In this document: positions 54,974 to 64,000 of the stretch, one piece after another | Numbering within the stretch: the first letter of the stretch is position 1 | Layout of the letters: each line of letters begins with the position of its first letter | Source: Rhodeus uyekii | Lineage: Eukaryota; Chordata; Actinopteri; Cypriniformes; Acheilognathidae | DNA length: 64,000 nucleotides | NCBI GenBank assembly: GCA_037043235.1 | Contig: JAWRVZ010000103.1 | Span: 869,501-933,500 of the forward strand | Direction of reading: 5' to 3' | The notes under the pieces: model-generated | Database searches by the model: none | Seen by the model: only the letters and a program-made list of their open reading frames with translations | Told to the model about the DNA's origin: nothing | Position numbers and translations under genes: made by a program

Positions 54974-57972
54974 CTGTGCACATTTTAATAAGGAGAGCAG
55001 GTTAGTCATGACCATGTGACTGCATCTAAGAAAAGATAATCTAAAACAAGATTAATATAAAGTACAATGTTCTTTATATTTACTTAAAAGGTGAAGTATA
55101 TAGTTTCTGCAACAGTAGTGCCTTTACAAAAAGAAAGAGTATTTTCCACAAAAGCTTGGGCGTATCACGCCTTTCCCGACTCGGACATCACAGCTCTTAC
55201 TGGTTCTTGTGAAGGCGTGTTTCAGATCCAACATATTTTCTTTAACTGTTTCTCTACAGATCTTTTGCTTTATGTGTGCGTTGATCAAAGTTACCAATAT
55301 TATTCACTCACCTTCGGACAAGTTGGAGTTCTGAAATGTAACGTCAGCTTGAGTGATTTCCGTTCTGTTGCGAAAAGGAGAACATGCGTTCACCATCTCG
55401 TAGAGCAACACTCCTAGAGCCCAGACATTGGCGGGGACGGCGTGGAATCCGGGTTCTGTCAAGACTTCAGGTGGGATGTAATACAGTAATCCTGTAAGCA
55501 AGACATTTGCGCATTGTTGAGCTTTTTTTTTATTTTTACGTGTCCAAAAATATTGAAGTCACCACATTCAGGTTTCCACACTCACCAATGTATGTGTGAC
55601 TCTTGTAGCCGTCACTGCTGAGCATCTGACCGCAGCCAAAGTCGATGAGCTTGAGCTCTAATGTGTCCGTCTTTATCAGGAAGTTCTCTGCATGAACGTC
55701 GTTGTGAAAGACGCCGTGCTCGATGCAGTGATGGACGGCCAGCACAGCCTGTCTCATGATGACCCGTGCTGTTGCTTCATCCGGTTCAGGGCTGCGAGTG
55801 ATGAAGTCCAGCAAGCTCTCACAAGGTTCAGGAAACTCCATGATGAGAGTGAACTTTCGGGGGTGTTCAAACCACTCGTACAGCCGGATAACGTAGGGGC
55901 TCACAGGTTCTCGCCTCATCATTAGCAGCAGCGCCACTTCTGTCACGAGAGGTTCGGGATGCCCAGGCTAGAGAAAAATAGCAGACAGAAGGTTAGCTGG
56001 GTAAAAATCTGAAGAAAACATACAAATTTTAAGTGAACTTTTCTTAACAGCAGCTTTTCAGCTCAAAGTTTTTTGCTGTTTCTTGGCTTATTTGTCTAAT
56101 TTACAGCTAATCTTCATACAAGTGTATTTAACTACAGTATTAATTACATATTCAGGTTTGACCAACTTACGATATCAAGAAAACGATTGTTTTCCATCTT
56201 GCGGATCTGCTTGATGGCAACCTGCAAAAAAAGCAACAACAAACAAAAACCTTTCATTAACAGTATTCAAGCACTTGAACTAACTATAAAACCATCTTTG
56301 AATTGTTTTAAATATGTTTTGATGTACGCAAGAACAAAATGTTTGTATAATTGTGTAAGATTTACCCTTTTGCCATCAAATTTCCGCGTTCCCTCGTACA
56401 CCTTTCCAAATCCTCCGGATCCAAGCATGTCTCCCACGATAAAGAGAGACTCAAAAGACTCTAAAGAATAGGAAAAATATATAAGGTAGATGATTAAAAT
56501 GAATAATTTTAATATAGAAAAATAACATTAATATGCTCTGAAATCAAGCCTTAGCAGAAAACAAGACAGCAATACTGTTTAAAATAATGGTGAAGAAATA
56601 ATGACTGCCGGTTTACCGTTGCTCGGCCTGACGCCGGAGGGATCGGGATCAGGCTCCGGCTCCAGATGTGCTGGAGGGACAAACGGCTCCACGACATCCA
56701 CAGCACAACAGCAGCTGAAAGAGCGTCTCATCGTCTTCCACAGGTCCTGGATAATCCAACGAATCCCCTTCCTCTTCTGACGTTCCGTAGGTTTTCCTGA
56801 AATAAAGAAAATATATTTGAAAAGACAACTATTAGAAACATCTCTGACCTCAAATGAAACAATTAAATTCTGACACTTACATTTCACTGTTCGATTCTTA
56901 TCTGTAATGTTACAAATCCAAATCACGCAAATATTATACGACAGCCCTGCTTTCTGCTTAATGCCGGCATAAACGTCCCACAGTCTTATTTCACAGTATT
57001 AAGTAATAACATCCTGTATTTTTGTACAAAATTTCAGAGAAATTTTACAGAGCAACAGCAAATATGACCAGTCTTAAAATAGCACAATTTCTATCGGGAC
57101 GCTTTACAGCTTGCAGCTTTATTTCAATCTGACCTGTTGAGCTCTTGTTCACAGGAGACGCCTGCATGGCAATTGAAGTCTCTGTCGGCTCGACCGAAAC
57201 TTGACCTGGCAGTGGAGGACACACCATCTCATGGAGGCTATCCGACCAGGACAAACTCCCATTGCCACAACTCTCCTGTTCATTTGGGCTGTCCGGTCTG
57301 TGTCCACTCCACCTCCACTCAACGCTGTATGAGCCTTTGCTGCTAAGGCTCAACTCTCCATCTAACCGCCTCTCCATATCGTCCTCAGAGAGCGACAAAG
57401 CTGATGTGGACATGATGGCCAGTGAAGAATCTGTCCCAGCGAAAGCAGCTCTGCTGGATCTGGAGCCTGAGACGGGAATATTTCAAACATCAAAAACTGT
57501 TTTTTTAATACTATCAATAAACAATGTGTGTGATAACGTCAAATTGTTGTAATAGAAGTGGACGGACATCCATCGCCTGGCCTCAGTGTCTGGGTCGGGT
57601 CTGGCAGCGAATCCTGATCCCGGTCATCAGAACGGAGTCTGCAAACCTCCTGACCGTCCGTCTCCGTGGAAGCAGCTCTCCTGGATCTGGAACCTGAGAC
57701 GGGAATATTTCACACATAGTAATGTTTCAGTAATAATCAATAATCACTGTCCGCAGTCAATTACCAATTGTTACTATTGTCACTCAAATTGAAAGGATTC
57801 AGATACATGTGATCACTTAGCTGGGGAAATTGGTGATCAAATAGTTTTTCTCACTCAAGTTCCTTCACATTAATTTGGTCAATCATTGAATAACATTGTT
57901 CCATAACAGACCATAAACAAATGAAAAACTAGATCATTCACCTCCTCTTTCACTCCTGAGAGCCAAAGACAT
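54870..57972 (-). CDS. gene B: PIM-like serine/threonine kinase
   Basis: Eight exons: 57972-57942, 57466-57134, 56796-56617, 56460-56366, 56221-56171, 55967-55586, 55491-55312, 54973-54870. They total 1356 nt, 451 residues, all phases closed. Layout: Ser-rich N-terminal 120 residues; basic then Pro/Asp/Glu linker; kinase domain about 185-445. Landmarks: intact P-loop LGSGGFGKV, VAIK Lys217, proline hinge EFPEPCES, catalytic loop FHNDVHAENFLI (HND at 318-320, His322 where Lys is usual, Asn325 kept), intact DFG at 339-341, PPEV, VWALGVLLYEMV, C-lobe QCLNKDPTKRPTLEQMLQHE. Exons from the P-loop on match gene A in size and phase. It is an intact gene of the fish-expanded PIM-like group; catalytic ability is uncertain because of the Lys-to-His change. 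Confidence 0.88.
55312..55491 (-). CDS. gene B exon 7 (C-lobe)
   Basis: 180 nt. LLYYIPPEVLTEPGFHAVPA, NVWALGVLLYEMVNACSPF and VTFQNSNLSE. The DVWSLG-type helix is intact. Confidence 0.92.
55586..55967 (-). CDS. gene B exon 6 (hinge, catalytic loop, DFG)
   Basis: 382 nt from PGHPEPLVTEVALLLMM to YKSHTYIG. Contains the proline hinge, FHNDVHAENFLI and IDFGCG. Confidence 0.93.
56171..56221 (-). CDS. gene B exon 5 (VAIK lysine)
   Basis: 51 nt, VAIKQIRKMENNRFLDI. Acceptor TTTTTTTGCAG, donor ATC|GTAAGT. Too short for an open-frame search, but required by phase and homology. Confidence 0.9.
56366..56460 (-). CDS. gene B exon 4 (P-loop)
   Basis: 95 nt. Encodes SFESLFIVGDMLGSGGFGKV and YEGTRKFDGKR. 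The glycine loop is complete. Confidence 0.9.
56617..56796 (-). CDS. gene B exon 3 (basic helix and acidic proline linker)
   Basis: Encodes KPTERQKRKGIRWIIQDLWK, a Cys-cluster SFSCCCAVDVV, and HLEPEPDPDPSGVRPSN. The KRKGIR block resembles gene A exon 1. It ends in phase 1, as that exon does. Confidence 0.8.
57134..57466 (-). CDS. gene B exon 2 (Ser-rich N-terminal region)
   Basis: Acceptor CCCGTCTCAG, donor ACAG|GTCAGA. Encodes GSRSSRAAFAGTDSSLAIMS then ALSLSEDDMERRLDGELSLS and a low-complexity region ending NKSSTG. No domain is recognised. Confidence 0.75.
57560..57693 (-). pseudogene. duplicate of gene B exon 2 start, possible alternative exon
   Basis: The segment GCAGCTCTCCTGGATCTGGA plus CCTGAGACGGGAATATTTCA repeats that at 57445-57485 with few changes, including the acceptor. 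Its frame SRSRRAASTETDGQEVCRLR runs to a stop just left of 57560. A weak donor GGAT|GTCCGT would keep phase 1. It may be an alternative or decaying exon. Confidence 0.45.
57942..57972 (-). CDS. gene B exon 1 (start)
   Basis: ATGTCTTTGGCTCTCAGGAG encodes MSLALRSERG with a split Gly, donor GGAG|GTGAAT. The start codon is inferred from phase and position; a later Met in exon 2 (57413) is the alternative if exon 1 is not used. Confidence 0.65.
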
Positions 57973-58369
57973 CCTCCTTCAATCTGCAATAAAAAACACT
58001 ACAAAATACAGTACAAAACAGAATAAACAGAATAAACAACTCCCCTGAAATACCCCAACCCCCAAAACTAAAAAGAAAATAATAAAAATAATAAAACTAA
58101 ATGTTAAAATTAAATAAAACTCCAAACTCCTCCAAAAACCAGAAAAGAAGAATAAAATAAGTGTCCTTGGAAATAACAATAAGGATAAATAAAACGTTGT
58201 AAAGAAAATCTCCTCCGAACTCCTTCTAGAATAAAAGTCCTCCGAACAGTTTCAAAATCTCAAGATCAGCCAGAAAATATTCAGCAAAGTCTCAGAATCC
58301 GCCTCGTCTCTCATCAACAGAAAGCGATCGGTTCAGTGTTTATATTTGCGCTCAGAAATCATAACAAGC

Positions 58370-58383
58370 GTCGCCATAGCAAC
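58370..58383 (+). promoter_or_regulatory. RFX X-box upstream of gene B
   Basis: GTCGCCATAGCAAC fits the full GTNRCC-NN-RGYAAC X-box with no mismatch. It lies about 400 bp upstream of the gene B start codon. RFX factors bind such sites in promoters of ciliary and MHC-II genes; use here is inference. Confidence 0.5.
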
Positions 58384-58444
58384 TCACATTCGAATCGCTC
58401 ACACAGATGCACGTGCACGTCAAGCGGTGTCAATTAGTGCTTTT

Positions 58445-58456
58445 ACTTGCGCAAGT
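58445..58456. promoter_or_regulatory. C/EBP-type palindrome upstream of gene B
   Basis: ACTTGCGCAAGT is a 12-bp perfect palindrome containing TTGCGCAA, the ideal C/EBP site. It is about 60 bp beyond the X-box. Confidence 0.4.
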
Positions 58457-58499
58457 CTCATCAATACAAATAAAACTATCCGGACATGAGTACAAAAGA

Positions 58500-60073
58500 T
58501 TTCCATGCTGGTGATGATTAATGACTTTTAGCGCTTCTGAACGTGTATGAGAGAGAAAAAGCTGGGCTCTCTCACCATAAGCTTATATTGGTATATTAAT
58601 AATCGCCACAAAGATATGTGCAAGAGTTCAGGTGCACGAGTACGAGTGTTATCTATAGTGTGGAAGCTTGTTTCCGCCATAAAAAACGATTTTTTATTCC
58701 GCCGGAATAAAACTATTTAAAGACACATTTCCTAAGTTTCAAATGAGAAAGTACCAACATATTTTATGCATTTATTTTAAAAGCAGGGGATCTGTAATCA
58801 GCTTCATTAACACACGACTCTTATGAACCGATTCTTTGTGAGTCAAACACACACATCAGTCCAGTTCACTTACGACTTGTTTCTCTATTCCAACTTTATT
58901 TGTACCCATGTTTATATGTATTAGTATAGGGATATATTGTCTTGAGTCAGAAGAGCAAAAAACTGCACATGTACACCTCAGAGATGTTTATTTGATGTGT
59001 GTGTTTACATCTGGAAGATATAAATGGGCCATTCTACAGAATTGGTGACATTTGCCGTCCCCATCCAAAAAACACATTTGACAAGAATTTAATTATTCAA
59101 ATCTTAAATGTTTACTAAGATCCTTAAATTATTTATTGAAAACCACAATAATATTTAAAATATTTAAAAGCTTTATATTTATTATATCATCATTTATTGG
59201 GTACTTTCAATTAGGAGGTGGCTGTCCCAAACCCTAACATTTAAATTTCAACTTGTGAAAATGATATTAAAATATTTTTTTGCAATTTTTTCCTTTCTTG
59301 TTTTTAAATGCATCTTTTTGTTTTGTTTTTAAAAATGAAGTTAAATTTTTTTATTTTATTTTTAAATCATGAATCTTTTATGTAAAAACACGTGTCCCGT
59401 ATTTTCATGTCACTACCAAAAAACACTGAATGTTTTAGTCCATTGGCTGAAACCACAGCCAAACATTTCTGATCAGGAAATATTCCTATGTCCCTCTCTC
59501 TCATATGCTATATGGTGAGTAGATTGAGCCCATCATTTTGAGGTAAATGTGTTCTAAAGTCTGAACATTTGTGTGTAACTTTAAAAAATGTCACTACCAA
59601 ACATTTTTTCTGCTGTTAAGAAAACTTTTTTGGATGTTATTCCATAAAATGTAGTTTTTATATGTGTACAACTGTTCTGACCAGTAATTGCTAACCATGT
59701 CCTGATTGGCATCTTCGAGCTAGGCTCAAAATTATCCATTCATCATTGTTTTGGTAGTGACAAAAGAGAACACATAATCCTTTATTAATCCGGAATAAAC
59801 ACAATTTTAGTACACTGTAAAAAGCTTATGCTTTGTGTGACAAATTCAGCTTTTAAAGTTTATTCAACTATTTAGCAGGAAAAAAAAGTTGAGATGACTC
59901 AAAGTTTGACAAAGTTACAACTACTGACCCTAAGTTGAGAAAACTAAAAAAAATTCTGCAGTTGGTTGCCTTAAACTTTTACGTTTTCAAAAAAAAAAAA
60001 ATTTAAACAGTGTACAGTTATGCAGATTATTACTACTAATTAAGGCGACTAATGATATAGGTTGCAGCCTTTA
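58500..60073. other. intergenic, no gene seen
   Basis: AT-rich sequence with several CACTACCAAA repeats near 59410-59760 that recur at 61870-61925. No coding frame has support. Confidence 0.55.
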
Positions 60074-60140
60074 GCCTCCTTGTTAGAGTGTCCGACTCTC
60101 ATGCCGGCAGACGAGGGTTTGAGTCCCTCTTGGAGGGGGC
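60074..60140 (+). repeat. tRNA-like sequence (CAT anticodon-like), possibly tRNA-derived SINE
   Basis: GCCTCCT at the left can pair with AGGGGGC at the right as a 7-bp acceptor-like stem with one G-U. TTAGAGTGTCCG resembles an A box, GAGGGTTTGAGTCCC is close to a B box, and CTCTCATG gives a CAT in the anticodon position. The D-arm is short and the anticodon stem imperfect, so a degenerate tRNA-Met-like sequence or SINE head is more likely than a working tRNA. Confidence 0.35.
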
Positions 60141-60305
60141 AATTCAAACAGGAGGGCTTATAGATAGGATGATAGCGTAGGATTCTTATGTTGTTGTCGT
60201 CAGTAATGTTAATTTCTATGATTAACTTGACAGGGAGAATGACATAAAACACCAACAGAGACAGTCTCTATGTGGTTCTGGAGATTTATCTGAATGAATA
60301 TGTAA

Positions 60306-61402
60306 TACACTCACATAAAGGACTATTAGGAACACCTGTTCCTGTTCATCTGTTCAATTTCTCACTAATGCAATTATCTAATAAACCAATCAATCTAATC
60401 AACATGGTTGCTTCAATGCATTTAGGGGTTGGTCCTGGTCAAGGCAATCTCCTGAACTCCAAACTGAATGTCAGAATGGGAAAGAAAGGTGATTTAAGCA
60501 ATTTTGAGCGTGGCATGGTTGTTGGTGCCAGACTGGGTATTCTGAGTATTCACAATCTGCTCAGTTACTGGGATTTTCACACATAACCCATTTTAGGGTT
60601 TACAAAGATTGGTGGGAAAAGGGAAAAACATCCAGTATGCGGCAGTCTTGTGGGCGAAAATGCCTTGTTGATGCTAGAGGAGGAGGAGAATGGCCCGACT
60701 GATTCAAGCTGATAGAAGAGCAACTTTGACTGAAATAACCACTCGTTACAACCTAGGTTTACAGCAAAGCATTTGTGAATCCACAACACGCACAACCTTG
60801 AGATAATGTTGAGACATTCAGATGGTAGAGTCAGAATTTGGTGTAAACAGAATGAGAACATGGATCCATCAGGCCTTTTTACCACTGTGCAGGCTGGTAT
60901 TGGTGGTATAATGGTGTGGGGGATGTTTTCTTGGCACACTTTAGGCCCCTTAGTGCCAATTGGGCATTGTTTAAATGCCACGGCCTACCTGAGCATTGTT
61001 TCTGACCAAGTCCATCCCTTCATGACCACCATGTGCCCATCCTCTGATGGCTACTTCCAGCAGGATAATGCACCATGTCATAAAGCTTGAATCATTTCAA
61101 ACTGGTTTCTTGAACATGACAATGAGTTTACTGTACTAAAATGGCCCCACACAGTCACCAGATCTCAACCCAATAGAGCATCTTTGGGATGTGGTGGAAT
61201 GCGAGCTTTGTGCCCTGGATGTGCATCCCACAAATCTCCATCAACTGCAAGATGCCATCCTATCAATATGGGCCAACATATCTAAAGAATGCGTTCAGCA
61301 CCTTGTTGAATCAATGCCACATAGAATTAAGGCAGTTCTGAAAGCGAAAGGGGTTAAAACACAGTTAGTATGGTGTTCATAATAATCCTTTAGGTGAGAG
61401 TA
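60306..61402 (+). mobile_element. Tc1-type transposon, inactivated
   Basis: The element is 60308-61400 (1093 bp) between TA dinucleotides. Ends CACTCACATAAAGGACTATT and AATAATCCTTTAGGTGAGAG form inverted repeats. The interior encodes the pieces of a Tc1 transposase. The left part gives GDLSNFERGMVVGARLGI, the right part LRHSDGRVRIW, GYFQQDNAPCHKA and HLVESMPHRIKAVLKAKG. Confidence 0.9.
60430..61382 (+). pseudogene. broken Tc1 transposase
   Basis: The N-terminal DNA-binding part is frame-broken. The segment between the ARL..RNTRRTL-type region and the LRHSDGR block is absent (junction near 60805), removing the first catalytic Asp region. A TGA follows HKA at 61088 and a +1 shift lies near 61145. 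The DN of QQDNAPCH (second catalytic Asp) is kept. It cannot make a working enzyme. Confidence 0.88.
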
Positions 61403-62430
61403 CATCTGAGATGTAGAAATGGACAATCAGTTAGGAAGTTATGATGAAACACAATTACAAAAATAAAATTAAACATGAAAGACTGGAATGAAGATTATAT
61501 TAGTTCCTTGTTTTACTGAAATTTTAGGCTATAGATGGTATCCGTTCATGACATTAAGTGAGACTATTTTATGCACTAAAATAATTCTGTCTAATTATTT
61601 TATAATTTTAATGGTCATTTTGTGAAAATAAAGCAAAGTGCTTCTGAAACAGTCTACATTGTAAGATTTTTTTAAGATAGTATGCTTCTATGTGCATACT
61701 ATCTTCTCACTTGAACCTCATGACCCAAGTTATAGAATAGCGCTACGTGTTCTTACCAGATATTTACTGTCTGCTATATGTGCTGACTGCATATGTTCAA
61801 CATAATTAGTTATTTGTATTAACATAAAATGTTGACTGTCTGATTCAACTATGGCAAACTAAGTATTGTGGTCACTACCAAAACATTACTGTCACTTTCG
61901 AAAATGTGCAGTCACTACCAAAACATGGAAAGTGTTGTCAAAAATAAAGTATATTGAATTATCAACTAAGACGTTATGATAGTGCTGTATTGTTTTAGTG
62001 CCAACACAACTGAATACTGTTCATTAACAGTAATAGAGGTAGTGGTTGAATAGATCAAGTAAACAATTTTTGATTTTGATATTTTTTTCTTGTATTCCTT
62101 AATCAGGCATATCAATAAGAGGGAAACGGTCCGTTTGATTCTGGTTCTCATCAGCCCAATAAATTTAATTTCAAAATCATCAGCATTAAAAAACAATTGC
62201 ATACTCCTTGGCAGATATTTAAATATACTGTTTATAGGCCTTTAAAAAAAATCTTTATTGTAGTAAATAACCTACCACCACCAATAAATGTTATTTCTAA
62301 AATAATATTTAATGTTTTATTGTTATATGATTCAAAATCAAACAGTGTTTGTATAATCTCAGATTTGATCTCGGTTGTTTTGTCTGTGATCTATGAAGGT
62401 TTGATAGTTTAATAGTGATTGGTTTCCGCC
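61403..62430. other. intergenic, no gene seen
   Basis: AT-rich. Contains CACTACCAAAACAT repeats at 61870-61925 shared with 59410-59760, and a local inverted repeat AGATAGTATGC...GCATACTATCT (61675-61705). Confidence 0.55.
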
Positions 62431-62434
62431 GCTA

Positions 62435-62575
62435 GAGGCGCTCGAGCAACTGAAGCAATGAAACACATCCGAGTCTAGAGAAGAAGAGAAGTGAGCGAGG
62501 GAACATAAACATGAGGAGTGAAACACATCCGTTCATTCTGCTCTAAATCTGCTGTCTCACACTGTGAGTACATTC
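62435..62575 (+). promoter_or_regulatory. promoter and 5' UTR exon of zinc-finger gene
   Basis: A CpG-rich patch CCGCTAGAGGCGCTCGAG precedes GAGAAGTGAGCGAGGGAACA and ends CTCACACT|GTGAGT, a good donor. Fish C2H2 zinc-finger genes commonly have such a non-coding first exon. Promoter identity is inferred. Confidence 0.45.
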
Positions 62576-63023
62576 ATTTCTTCACTTATTAACACTAATC
62601 TCAATACAAACCACTAAACGACTCGCTTCATGTAGTGAATCACTCACAAATTACTCCAAATGAACCGACTGACGTTGTTTATTTCGCTCGAGAAACATTA
62701 ACCCGTTACTTACTGTTTTTTCACAGCAGTTTGTGAAGATTATGAGTTGTGTTTTCATTTTATGTGATGAACAAACGAAACCTGATGAAGAGATTCTAAT
62801 GCATGAAAATCATAATACTGCAACATAATCACTGGACTATTATAATTGTCAAAAAAAAAAATCTAAATACTTAATGCTGGATTATTGAGAGTTATATGTA
62901 AGTGTGATGAGGATCTGTTAAATGACCAACAACGACCACAATTCACTCCTTCAGTCAGTGAAGTTGCTCCCACAGCTGTTCATGAGAGTTTAAATGCTGG
63001 GGAATATTCCCATCTTCCCACAG

Positions 63024-63660
63024 GAGAAGCAGCAGGAGGAGGAATTACTCTTGGAGAAACTACTGACAAACTACTGTAAAGATGGAGTTTGAGGAAGAAT
63101 CCTTCAGAATAAAAGATGAAGATACAGAGGAACAGATAGGTTAGTTTTCCTTCCTTCTTTTTAATGACCGATGAAGAAAATTATTATGAAACCTGACATA
63201 TAAAAATATCTAAAACTAGACACTAGTAGATTCAGTAGAAAACTAGATTTGTGCTATATTAAAAATAAACTTTGTGTTTCTTATTAGTCCTTTTTTATTT
63301 TAATTTAAAATGTGTATTTTAGTTTCAATGGAAGTGATTGAAGACAAACAACATTATTTCACAAATGAAGATATAAAACTCTGAATTTGGTTGAAGAGAA
63401 TTTCACACAGAAGCAAGATGGGAAATCTGGAGTCAAAGGATCTTTCACCTGCACAGATTGTGGAAAGTTACATGCGTAAACCAGACCTTATTTAGACACA
63501 TGAGATAAAAGTCTTTTGGTCGCAAAGAAGACCGTAAAGTGCATTTGAGAATTCACACTGGAGAGAAACCGTTCATGTGCGCACAGTGTGGAAAGAATTT
63601 TAGTCATAAAGGAGCCTTAAATGAACACATGAGGATTCAGTGTTTTTTGTGTTGGCAGAA
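63024..63660 (+). pseudogene. decayed C2H2 zinc-finger gene
   Basis: Acceptor CATCTTCCCACAG (to 63023), ATG at 63082 giving MEFEEESFRIKDEDTEEQI, donor ATAG|GTTAGT at 63139/63140. This acidic start is typical of teleost multi-finger ZNF genes. The next exon (from 63323) reads VSMEVIEDKQHYFTNEDIK, then a frameshift and stop. FTCTDCGK is cut by a TAA. One nearly full finger follows (RIHTGEKPF then CAQCGKNFSHKGALNEHMRI) whose last His is lost (HMRIQ). Several breaks and only about two fingers mean it is a pseudogene, unless an unusual short protein is made. Confidence 0.72.
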
Positions 63661-63902
63661 AACAATTTATGAAGGGATGTGTTTTATTTCTTTGTGCTTA
63701 TGATTATCATTTTTTAATAATTGTGCTTATGAGGCATTTGTGTACCAATGGCAACAATTTGGTCTATTAAACCATAATCCTTATTTTAAACAACTTATTT
63801 GAGCTGTTAAGATGTGATTCATTAAGATATTGTGGAGTATGGACCGTGGCTCAAAATGATCGATCAAACCAGTATCTAAGTATCAGTATCTATCCAGTGA
63901 TA

Positions 63903-64000
63903 CAGTAGAACCCCGACTTACGAAACGCTCTACGTACGAAAAGTTCAATGTATAATAAAAGATTTCGGGGTTTTTTTCCGCCCGAGTAACAACAAAATAA
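63903..64000. mobile_element. end of TIR-type transposon, cut by window edge
   Basis: ACAGTAGAACCCCGACTTAC and GAAACGCTCTACGTACGAAA are the reverse complement of 35215-35300. The element continues beyond the window. Confidence 0.75.

Noticed and set aside
60074..60140. a functional tRNA-Met gene
   Set aside because: The D-arm is too short and the anticodon stem mispairs; kept only as a tRNA-like repeat.

Overview
The window is teleost fish nuclear DNA, most likely from a cypriniform or other otophysan. The signs are split vertebrate-type genes with GT-AG introns, a clear JADE2 orthologue, two divergent PIM-like kinase genes of the kind that is greatly expanded in zebrafish relatives, a 5S-rRNA-derived SINE3, a Tc1-type transposon, many hAT MITEs, DIRS/gypsy-type LTR debris and an L2-like LINE. 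There is nothing prokaryotic in it.

Positions 1-36.8 kb hold jade2 (phf15) on the + strand. Nine coding exons can be placed (168-31156) and their phases join into 759 residues; only the first roughly 20 residues lie upstream of the window. The gene encodes the EPL1-like segment, PHD1, the extended PHD and the family C-terminus, and belongs to the HBO1 (KAT7) acetyltransferase system. Its introns are full of repeats: hAT MITEs with intact 8-bp target duplications, a 64-bp perfect AT palindrome, and a 15-kb last intron. That intron carries two hAT elements stacked in one target octamer, a 30-bp minisatellite between LTR-like repeats, and a SINE3. A long 3' UTR, itself invaded by a repeat, probably ends at the AATAAA at 36727.

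Positions 37-42.5 kb are transposon debris: LTR pieces, a gag-like fragment, an L2-like reverse transcriptase on the - strand, and a solo LTR.

Positions 42.7-48.6 kb hold a PIM-like kinase gene on the - strand (here 'gene A', 7 exons, 3840 nt, 1279 residues, frame closed through every splice). Its second exon is a 2715-nt symmetric phase 1-1 exon made almost wholly of about 70 copies of a 36-bp / 12-residue repeat. The repeats have a 252-bp (7-unit) higher-order period. The kinase domain has HQD for HRD and DFK for DFG. Two perfect CRE palindromes lie just upstream. Positions 54.9-58 kb hold a second PIM-like gene on the - strand ('gene B', 8 exons, 451 residues) with the same kinase-exon layout but no repeat exon. 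It has a His where the catalytic-loop Lys should be, and upstream lie a perfect RFX X-box and a C/EBP-type palindrome. The two genes share splice phases and exon sizes, so they are paralogues.

Positions 58-64 kb contain a tRNA-like sequence, a dead Tc1 element with an internal deletion, and a decayed C2H2 zinc-finger gene on the + strand. The end of a TIR-type transposon runs off the right edge. The strongest candidate for something undescribed is the repeat-bearing PIM-like kinase at 42.7-48.6 kb.
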